Both the position numbers and the translations under genes were made by a program. Shown here piece after piece: positions 38,141 to 45,838 of a stretch of 49,529 bases of DNA. A model generated the notes under the pieces. It was given only the letters and a program-made list of their open reading frames with translations. It was not told the origin of the DNA and made no database searches. Location of the stretch: the IMG/VR virus record IMGVR_UViG_3300044638_004969, positions 1-49,529 of that record, one strand, 5' to 3'. The DNA comes from a virus. The first letter of the stretch is position 1, and the number at the start of each line of letters is the position of its first letter.

Positions 38141-40195
38141 TTAACAAAATTCAATTGTTTCATCATTTATATTGTTCATTTTTCTCACTCTAATTCTTTG
38201 AGATTGTTGTCCCTGAATTTGAGGGTCTATTGAATTATCATATCCTGGTTTAGATAAATTATAATTTAAATATCTTGTATTACGTTGTACTTCTGCATAT
38301 ACATTTGGGGCAACCCTTTCATACAAACCATTTTTAATTTTCAAATAATCTAAATTAGAATCCGCCACTACATAACCTCCTCTATTGTAATACTTACCAA
38401 AAAATGCTGGAAGTTGACTTAAATTATTTGCGTAATAATCTCTCATATTTTCAGGAGAAATATCATTGTTAAAGTTAGTAAAATAACTTAATGATTCATT
38501 TCCTGATAATTTTGAATATAAAACCAAATTATCAAAATCTCTTTCTGATATACTATTCTTAATATCTCTGGCAGTATATTCTCCTACTACCTTGTTTGCC
38601 TCTAAACCTCTATTAGAAAAATAAAATAGATTCTGTACTTTAGGATTTTTTAAAGCCAATTTATTGAAATCTATCAAAAATTTATCTATGTTCATATCAT
38701 CTACTCCATTCACAGTAATTGGAGTATTAGTCTCTCGGATATTGTTTAATAGTTGATAAGTTACCATTTTTTTAACTGCTTCTGCATCAGAAGTTTCTGT
38801 TAAATGGTTAGCAGCTAATTGAGAAACATATTGGTCTATTTCTTCATAAACTAAATCTCTATTTATATCTGTAGGTTTTATTGATAATACATTATCAGAT
38901 AATAATGAAGGATTCATAAATAATAAATTATATAAATCTTCTAAAGTATTGTTATCTGTAACTTTTTGATAAACATTATCTCTTACCTTGATAATTGAAT
39001 TAGCCTTAAATAAATCTTCCTGAGATTCATTGGTTTCTAAATGAAGAAAAACACCATTTCTATTAATTCTATCTCCTACTGCTGTTTTAAATTCAGGAGA
39101 TATTCCAAAGAAATTATTATAACTTTCAGCATAAACAGGGATTGTCTCCTGCATACTTCTAATTGTTTCCTCTCTATTTGCTTCTAATTTAGAATCATTT
39201 ACATCTGATAAAAAATTATATAAACTATCTAAATAATCTATGATTTCATCATAAGTACTATCTTCTGAAATAGTTGCTAATCCTGAAATATCTACACCTA
39301 AATTCGCTGCTTGATTTTCAAGATTATATAAAAAGTCGTTAACTAACTGATAATCTTCTACATAAGCATTAATAGGTCTACTTCTAATGAAATCCACTTG
39401 AGATATTAAACTAGAATAATCTTGATTAATATCTAATGTTTGTACTAATTTAGTTTCAGTGTTATTAACTTCTTTACGACCTACTGTACCTGTTAAAAGA
39501 TTACCTTCATACTGTACAAAAGATTGCTTATCTTTTACTAAATCTAATACAATAGAAGCCAAACTATTATTTTCTAAAATTAAGTCATCTCCTATTTCAT
39601 TCGCTTTATTTATAACATCCTGCTCTGTTTGAGAACCTATATAAAAATCATAGGAATTCTGTATAAATTCATCAGGATTAAGTTTACTAAATAAATTGTT
39701 TTTAACGTTAATGTTGCTTGTAATACTTTCAAATTGTTCATCTGTATTGTTTAATTTATAATATAATTGTTTTAACTTATTTATGTTCTCTTTAGAACTC
39801 ATTTCTAAAACATCACTGTTTGTAAATAATCCCGAAGCTGTTATTTGAGATATATCTATTCCAAATTCCCCGTCAACATTAAAAGCATTAATAAATCTAT
39901 CTTTTATATCCTCCATATATGTTGGTTGAAGTGATATATTCAACAAATTCTCTCTATCTTCTGTTGAAAGCTTTCCTGCATTATCTATATTATCTTGTTC
40001 TATAAATGATGTTACATTTTTTAATGTAGGTTTTTGAATATTCAATTCTTGAAATTCATCTGTCAAAACCGCTCCATATAAATCTAGAGCTCGGTTTGTA
40101 TTGAATCCTGTATATTCTAAAATATCCTGCATTAAACTAGGATAAGTTTTAACTACAGGAATACCATTTTCTATATTTATTTCGCAATTTGTCAT
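38141..40195 (-). CDS. large virion-type protein, 684 aa
   Basis: No recognised family. Acidic and Asn/Asp-rich, mostly helical, no membrane segments. It starts MTNCEINIENG, matching the pattern M-x2/3-C-x-I/V of the two following proteins. First gene of the operon behind the promoter at 40200-40252; the ATG lies 4 bases after the -7 box. A virion structural or cargo protein is likely from position and size. Confidence 0.55.
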   Translation of the reverse strand: MTNCEINIENGIPVVKTYPSLMQDILEYTGFNTNRALDLYGAVLTDEFQELNIQKPTLKNVTSFIEQDNIDNAGKLSTEDRENLLNISLQPTYMEDIKDRFINAFNVDGEFGIDISQITASGLFTNSDVLEMSSKENINKLKQLYYKLNNTDEQFESITSNINVKNNLFSKLNPDEFIQNSYDFYIGSQTEQDVINKANEIGDDLILENNSLASIVLDLVKDKQSFVQYEGNLLTGTVGRKEVNNTETKLVQTLDINQDYSSLISQVDFIRSRPINAYVEDYQLVNDFLYNLENQAANLGVDISGLATISEDSTYDEIIDYLDSLYNFLSDVNDSKLEANREETIRSMQETIPVYAESYNNFFGISPEFKTAVGDRINRNGVFLHLETNESQEDLFKANSIIKVRDNVYQKVTDNNTLEDLYNLLFMNPSLLSDNVLSIKPTDINRDLVYEEIDQYVSQLAANHLTETSDAEAVKKMVTYQLLNNIRETNTPITVNGVDDMNIDKFLIDFNKLALKNPKVQNLFYFSNRGLEANKVVGEYTARDIKNSISERDFDNLVLYSKLSGNESLSYFTNFNNDISPENMRDYYANNLSQLPAFFGKYYNRGGYVVADSNLDYLKIKNGLYERVAPNVYAEVQRNTRYLNYNLSKPGYDNSIDPQIQGQQSQRIRVRKMNNINDETIEFC

Positions 40196-40199
40196 AGTA

Positions 40200-40252
40200 C
40201 AAAAGTATAAAAAAATTTTAAGATTACAAAAAGCATTAACTTTTTAATTAAA
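40200..40252 (-). promoter_or_regulatory. palindromic promoter of a virion operon
   Basis: On the - strand: TTAATTA-AAA-AGTTAAT, GCTTTTTG, 19 bases, TACTTTTG (complement of 40200-40207), ATG at 40195. It is the only palindromic promoter that does not lead into a nuclease gene. The palindrome overlaps the T tract of the upstream terminator. Confidence 0.7.
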
Positions 40253-40253
40253 A

Positions 40254-40273
40254 AATCCCCTATAAAGGGGATT
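40254..40273 (-). terminator. hairpin terminator after the 1847-aa gene
   Basis: AATCCCC (40267-40273 on the - strand) pairs with GGGGATT (40254-40260), loop TTTATA, followed by TTTTTAATT. It ends the operon that includes 45826-40283. Confidence 0.85.
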
Positions 40274-40282
40274 CTATTTTTA

Positions 40283-43200
40283 TTAACATTTATTCTCATC
40301 AGCCTTATTTTTACCTTTTTTATTATTGGTTGATGTAGTTTCTTTATTAGCCTCTTTAGCATCCTTTTCAGTATTTAATAACTCTTCTTGGATTGAACCA
40401 AAATCAAATACTAATTTGGAAGATTTAAATGGGTCATTCAAATCAATAAATGCTGTCTTATCTGCATTATCAAACTGGTCTTTATCTGTTATATCTACTG
40501 ATTGATTTACAGCGGATAAAGTCTGTTTAACCTTATTAATATCAAAATTAGCATTACTTAAAGCCGTGTCTGCATTAAACAATCCATTATTCTCTAATAA
40601 AGCATTTATTTCAAAGATTTTTCTCTCTCTAGTTAAAGTATCATCATTAACAATAGTATCAACATCAGCAGATAAATCTATACCTTGAGGTTTTATATTA
40701 ATAGGAAAAGCAATTACTTGACCATAAGCATTGAAAGCCATTACAGGTGTTTTCTTTCCTAAAGTTGAGAGTGGAGTAATATACTGAATATTATCTATTT
40801 TTAATCTAGCAATATCTCCTTGTAAATTACCATTCTCATCCATATAACCAAATCCTGCTACTTTAGACTCATCAATAGGAATTTCTCTAGCCGTTCCGTC
40901 TGCATTTAAAGGGACAATTGGAAATCCTAAATAAGAATCAGATACTTTTATTTTAACAGTCTTACTTTTCTTAGAAGTGCCCGCTCTTACCGCCTTTCTC
41001 CTAATAGCCTCTAATTCTGTCCAACTATCTTTTCCAGATTTAGCAACATCTGTTCCTTTCAGAATATTAACTAATTTACCATTCTTTTTAACATAAATTC
41101 TACCTTGAGAATTATAATCCTCTTTAGATAAGTTTTTGTTGAAGTCATCATTTAAATCAAATTCTAAAGTTACATCATCACCTGGTTTTACACTATTTAA
41201 GGCTTCTTTATCAAAATTCATTTCCACTCCTTGATTAGTAATAGTAAATTCTGCCTCTCTAGGTTGCATAGAACCATCTGTATTAGTTTTATATAGTAAA
41301 ACATAATTTGTAGGTTGACCTGTAATAGCATATGGACTAGCACCAATTAAATCTAATAAAGTGTTTACATCTCCATTTACATAGAAAGATTTATCTCCTT
41401 TATTTTTAGTTACCGCACTATCTTCTGATAATCTTACTTTTATGTTATCTTGCCCATCAAACCTATTTCCTAATTCCTGCATATTTTCAGGAGTTACAGC
41501 TATTTCCTCAACCACCGTTCTCTTACCTTTACTATCTTCTCCATATACAGTTATTTCTGGTGAAAATCCTGCATTTAGAGATTGTTCTAGCATTGTATTT
41601 AATTTAACGTGATAAATCTTATAACCGTTTTTCTTTCTTTCTATATATGCTCCATCATAAACTAATCCAACTTTTGCAGACCTAAACTCCTCTCTATCAT
41701 TAACTTGTTTAACATCTTTTATAACATTTTTTAAAGTATCTTCTGGTAATTCTGCTAATTGAGTCTCATTTACTTCTTGAATATTTTGATTTTGATTATA
41801 TAAATTAATTATATCAAGCACATTTACACCATCTAAAGATAATCCTTCTGCTAAATTAAAAGGTAATAATTCCTTTCTTAATTCTGCTAATCTAGCTCTT
41901 TGAGTAGTATTTCTATTTTTAGTCTTTAAAAGATTTATATATTCATCCACTACATCTTGAGTAGGTCTTTGAATAGTAGCCAAATCATCAACAGTTTCAA
42001 AATTTAAATCAGAAATATTGTTAATAATCCAACTTAATTGTTCAAAAGGAGTTCCATTTGCATTAAAAGGTGTTTTTACATTATCTAAAGCATTAAGTTC
42101 TCTTTGAAGAATATTCATTCTTTTGATTTTTGAAGTATCTATAGTTTCTTCTTCCATTACCTCATCTCTAATAGAGTTTAGTTCATTTTGAAGCCTTTCT
42201 CTCCTTTCCTCAGTATTTATTTCTCCATTTAAAACTGCTAAATCATCCTCTAGTCTTAATCTTTCCTGTTCAACTCTTTCTGTTATAGCATCTACACCTT
42301 CTGATTTTCCTATAAAAGTATAACCTGTTCTGTTATTACCTGTTGCATATCCTTCTTTAACAAGTCTATTCCAAAGGTCTAATCCCCCTGTAAGCTTATT
42401 TCCCGAAGGTGTTTGTAAAGTAATTCCCTGTTCTGCAAGTCTATTACCTAATTCTATATATGCTTCATAAGCAATACCTTTATTAGACGTTCTATCTCTT
42501 TTTTTAACATAGGCAACTTCCGCTGTATTATCTGTTGTATCAACAACAATATCAAACATATCAAAGGCTACTGATTCACCTTGTCTATTTTGAATTTCTA
42601 ATCTTCCACTTCCATTAGCAATTATATCATCTAAATTGGTAATTAGATTTTCTGTTGTGGCTGTACTTGTAGAATCTTCTAACTCATCAATAGCTCTTTG
42701 TAATTCATCTGAATAAACTCCGTTATCTAAGTTATCTAACTCGGCTTGTATAGCATTTCTTTTTACAGTTAAATCATCTATTATAGTTGCATCAGAAGTA
42801 GAATTTAAAGGGTCAATTTCATCCTGAGATTGATAATTATCTACTTCATCTTTATATTGGTCATAAACCTGTTGCTCATTGGCAGTTAGTTTTCTTCTAT
42901 TCTTTAACTGGTCTTTAAGATAAGCTAAAATATCTTCACTTGGAATACTATCTGAATTTACAACTTCTTGTGTTACAGGTGATGGTGCTCGTTCTAAGCT
43001 ATCTACTGTATCATTCATCATTTGATTTGCTAATCTTCCCTGTCCATATAGTTGTAATAATGTTTCTCTAGTATGGTCGTTGATTGACTTATCAAATTTA
43101 GCTCTTAATCCTCCAAATAGTTGATTATAAGTTTTAAATGAAAATTTAGGGTCTGCAATTCTATTAGCCATATTTGTAAATGACTTATAAGCATTGTTAG

Positions 43201-45826
43201 CATTATCAAATTGGTCTAATAGTTGATTTAATACTAATTTATCACTAGCTGAATAATTTGCATTATCTAAAGCACTTTCAATATCTTTAACTTGTTTATT
43301 GAATGTATCTAAATCTATTTGAGGAGCATATTTAGCACCTCCTATTTTAGAGTAGAAATTATCCACCATTGATTTCCAAAGAACATCTTTAGTACCTGTT
43401 ACATCATTTATTTGATTTTGAACTTCGATTAATTTATTAGCTAACTCAACTCTTTCAGTTGCCGCATTAGCTTTTTCCTCACTTGCATTTAACTGATTAA
43501 TTCTATCAGCTATTTTATTTAATTGAGTTTTTAATTGACTTTCTTCTTGGTTTAAACTATAATATTTTTCTAGTTCTACTTCACTAGCTTTTTTAATAGC
43601 TCCAATAGCCCCCATTTTCTCTACAATATCATTCCCTGCACTTAATTGTGCTAATTTAGTTTGAAAAGCTGAGAATGTTTCACTAGCATATTTTTCATTA
43701 AATAAAGCCATTGTAGATGAAAATGCTAAAGCATTTGCCAAATTCTGACCACTAACTTTAGTTTTTTTACCATCAATATCCACTTCTGTAAATCCTCCTA
43801 CTTTATTCCCAAATAAATATCTTCCTGCCTCTAAAGCCGTAGTATATTTATCTGCTAAATCAGTCATATCTTGAACCTGTTCAGTTTTAAAAGCATCTAC
43901 TTGTTCTATGTTTAATCCTGTACTATCAGCAACGTATTGATTATCAATACCCATAAATACATTTTTAACCATATCGGTAAATTCATTTCCTTTTCCTACA
44001 CTATTATAAGCATCTAACAAAGATATGAAAGATTGTGCTTGTAATGAAGCTTCTTCTAATTTATTTCCTTGCTCATTAGCATTTTCTAATTGTTGTCTAA
44101 TGTTTTGAAATCTGTTTGCACTAGAGAAAAGGGATAATAATTGTTCATTAGTATAAATATTTGAACGTAAATTATCTGTAAATTCTAGTCCAGCATTTTG
44201 AATCCCTGCAATTTGATTTTGAGCACGGTATTCACGAGCTGTATTTCTAGCTCCTCCTACTCCTCCCATAAGTCCACCAATCAAAGCACCAATCAAAACT
44301 TCTTCCATACCCTCTTTAGTACCAAATTGGTCTTTGAAAGCCTTCCCGAAAGAATCAATATAGTTAGCAGTAGATTTCATAGCCTCAGGGTCATAAGAAC
44401 TCGCTACATAATTTTTATAAGTATTTGAAGCAATACCTTGAGTTCCTTCTTCATAAACCCCTTCTACTAAAGCTCCTTTAATAAATGGAGTTGCATATGC
44501 AGCAGTTTTATTCCAAAATCCTGCCTTTAAAGCTCTATAAGCTCCATCTTCACCTACCTCAGTACCTATTTTAAATAGATTTCTTGTTATTCCTTCTCCT
44601 CCGCCTGTTACCCACTTAGAAAGTGGATTTTTAAGATTTACAAAATCTCCTACCATTGCTAAGTTAGACGGTGCTAGAATAGCCATGTTTGCCATGAATA
44701 CTCCATTTGTCGCTCCTGCTAATTTACCTGCAAAAGCATTTACTTCTTCGGGAGTAGGCTGTATACCTCTCTCATTATAGTAATCCCAAAACTGTTGTTC
44801 AGCTTCTTTCTGAAAATGTCTTGCCTCAAAACCTGCTTCATACATAGGGGAAGTAATAGCAAATCTTGCTTTTACAAGGTTGTCTGCAAGCTTACCTCTA
44901 TTAGCAGCTGTTTCTAGAGCTCCTAACATTCTACTACCAGAGTTTGCAACATTTGCTCCTTTAACAGCAGTACTTAATTCGGGAGCTTGTGCTATTTTTA
45001 ACATTTTAGCAATGTCTCTACCTACTTCTAAAACCTCATTAGAATTTTTAACTGCTGTTCTCCCTGCTGCACTTAAACCTGATTTTAATCCAATTTTTGC
45101 AAAAGAACTAGGTAAACTTGCACCATCAGTTAATACAGCAATAATAGCTTCTGAGGCTAACATTCTTGCTGTAAATTCTGCTCCCCCAAGAACTTTGTCC
45201 CAAGTTTGCATATTTAAACCTAAATCTTGATTTCTTTCTTTTTCGTTATAATAATTCTTATATTCTGAATTAGTTCTCGTTGTTAAATCATCTACATAAT
45301 GTGCAAAATCATTATCATAAATTGCATCAAATCTCCCTGTCAAAGCTGCTGCTCCAATACCATAAACCCCTGATAATAAATCTAAAGGGGCTTTACCTGT
45401 ATTAGACATAAATCTTTTGATAGGATTAAAAAACTTTTCCCAATCACCCTGTTGTGCTGATAACCTTGTATCATTATCAACCCCAGGCATATAAGATTCA
45501 TATCTAGGAATCCATGTTCCATCATTTAACTGCTCATGAGTAGCCTCTAAAGGAACTTCTGTAGTTAAATCAATCTTGTTACTATCTGGAAATAATTTAT
45601 CTAGTAAGTTGTTTCTACTATTAGCTGTATTAGACATACTATTAATTGTATCAAATCTAATACTTCCCACTAAAGCAGTTATATCAGGTGATAAATCTTT
45701 TATATTTGATAAAGTAACATCCTGATAAGGCAATGTACTCTTAGTCACATCAACAGGAGTGGGCGATGTTGTTGGCATCGTCCACAATGTTGTATCTACA
45801 GCTGGATTTAAATTATTTTCGTCCAT
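40283..45826 (-). CDS. giant virion-type protein with membrane-active segments, 1847 aa
   Basis: Residues about 140-520 are rich in Ala and Gly with amphipathic and hydrophobic stretches (LDLLSGVYGIGAAALTG, AILAPSNLAMVGDFV) and a glycine-zipper-like run (VLIGALIGGLMGGVGGAR, about 510-527), features of proteins that form channels or insert into membranes during DNA ejection. The rest is a long series of helical, Gln/Glu-rich and beta segments. The last residues are Lys/Asn-rich (NNKKGKNKADENKC). No enzymatic motif recognised. Best read as an internal virion or ejection protein of a crAss-like phage; the exact role is unknown. Confidence 0.6.
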   Translation of the reverse strand: MDENNLNPAVDTTLWTMPTTSPTPVDVTKSTLPYQDVTLSNIKDLSPDITALVGSIRFDTINSMSNTANSRNNLLDKLFPDSNKIDLTTEVPLEATHEQLNDGTWIPRYESYMPGVDNDTRLSAQQGDWEKFFNPIKRFMSNTGKAPLDLLSGVYGIGAAALTGRFDAIYDNDFAHYVDDLTTRTNSEYKNYYNEKERNQDLGLNMQTWDKVLGGAEFTARMLASEAIIAVLTDGASLPSSFAKIGLKSGLSAAGRTAVKNSNEVLEVGRDIAKMLKIAQAPELSTAVKGANVANSGSRMLGALETAANRGKLADNLVKARFAITSPMYEAGFEARHFQKEAEQQFWDYYNERGIQPTPEEVNAFAGKLAGATNGVFMANMAILAPSNLAMVGDFVNLKNPLSKWVTGGGEGITRNLFKIGTEVGEDGAYRALKAGFWNKTAAYATPFIKGALVEGVYEEGTQGIASNTYKNYVASSYDPEAMKSTANYIDSFGKAFKDQFGTKEGMEEVLIGALIGGLMGGVGGARNTAREYRAQNQIAGIQNAGLEFTDNLRSNIYTNEQLLSLFSSANRFQNIRQQLENANEQGNKLEEASLQAQSFISLLDAYNSVGKGNEFTDMVKNVFMGIDNQYVADSTGLNIEQVDAFKTEQVQDMTDLADKYTTALEAGRYLFGNKVGGFTEVDIDGKKTKVSGQNLANALAFSSTMALFNEKYASETFSAFQTKLAQLSAGNDIVEKMGAIGAIKKASEVELEKYYSLNQEESQLKTQLNKIADRINQLNASEEKANAATERVELANKLIEVQNQINDVTGTKDVLWKSMVDNFYSKIGGAKYAPQIDLDTFNKQVKDIESALDNANYSASDKLVLNQLLDQFDNANNAYKSFTNMANRIADPKFSFKTYNQLFGGLRAKFDKSINDHTRETLLQLYGQGRLANQMMNDTVDSLERAPSPVTQEVVNSDSIPSEDILAYLKDQLKNRRKLTANEQQVYDQYKDEVDNYQSQDEIDPLNSTSDATIIDDLTVKRNAIQAELDNLDNGVYSDELQRAIDELEDSTSTATTENLITNLDDIIANGSGRLEIQNRQGESVAFDMFDIVVDTTDNTAEVAYVKKRDRTSNKGIAYEAYIELGNRLAEQGITLQTPSGNKLTGGLDLWNRLVKEGYATGNNRTGYTFIGKSEGVDAITERVEQERLRLEDDLAVLNGEINTEERRERLQNELNSIRDEVMEEETIDTSKIKRMNILQRELNALDNVKTPFNANGTPFEQLSWIINNISDLNFETVDDLATIQRPTQDVVDEYINLLKTKNRNTTQRARLAELRKELLPFNLAEGLSLDGVNVLDIINLYNQNQNIQEVNETQLAELPEDTLKNVIKDVKQVNDREEFRSAKVGLVYDGAYIERKKNGYKIYHVKLNTMLEQSLNAGFSPEITVYGEDSKGKRTVVEEIAVTPENMQELGNRFDGQDNIKVRLSEDSAVTKNKGDKSFYVNGDVNTLLDLIGASPYAITGQPTNYVLLYKTNTDGSMQPREAEFTITNQGVEMNFDKEALNSVKPGDDVTLEFDLNDDFNKNLSKEDYNSQGRIYVKKNGKLVNILKGTDVAKSGKDSWTELEAIRRKAVRAGTSKKSKTVKIKVSDSYLGFPIVPLNADGTAREIPIDESKVAGFGYMDENGNLQGDIARLKIDNIQYITPLSTLGKKTPVMAFNAYGQVIAFPINIKPQGIDLSADVDTIVNDDTLTRERKIFEINALLENNGLFNADTALSNANFDINKVKQTLSAVNQSVDITDKDQFDNADKTAFIDLNDPFKSSKLVFDFGSIQEELLNTEKDAKEANKETTSTNNKKGKNKADENKC

Positions 45827-45838
45827 ATTATCTTCTTA

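Noticed and set aside
31358-45826. Virion RNA polymerase (crAss-like DFDID-type catalytic loop) in the giant proteins
   Set aside because: I looked for a D-x-D-x-D loop in the 1814-, 1847-, 967- and 684-aa proteins. Only IDFDGF in the 1814-aa protein is vaguely similar and it lacks the third Asp, so no polymerase is claimed.
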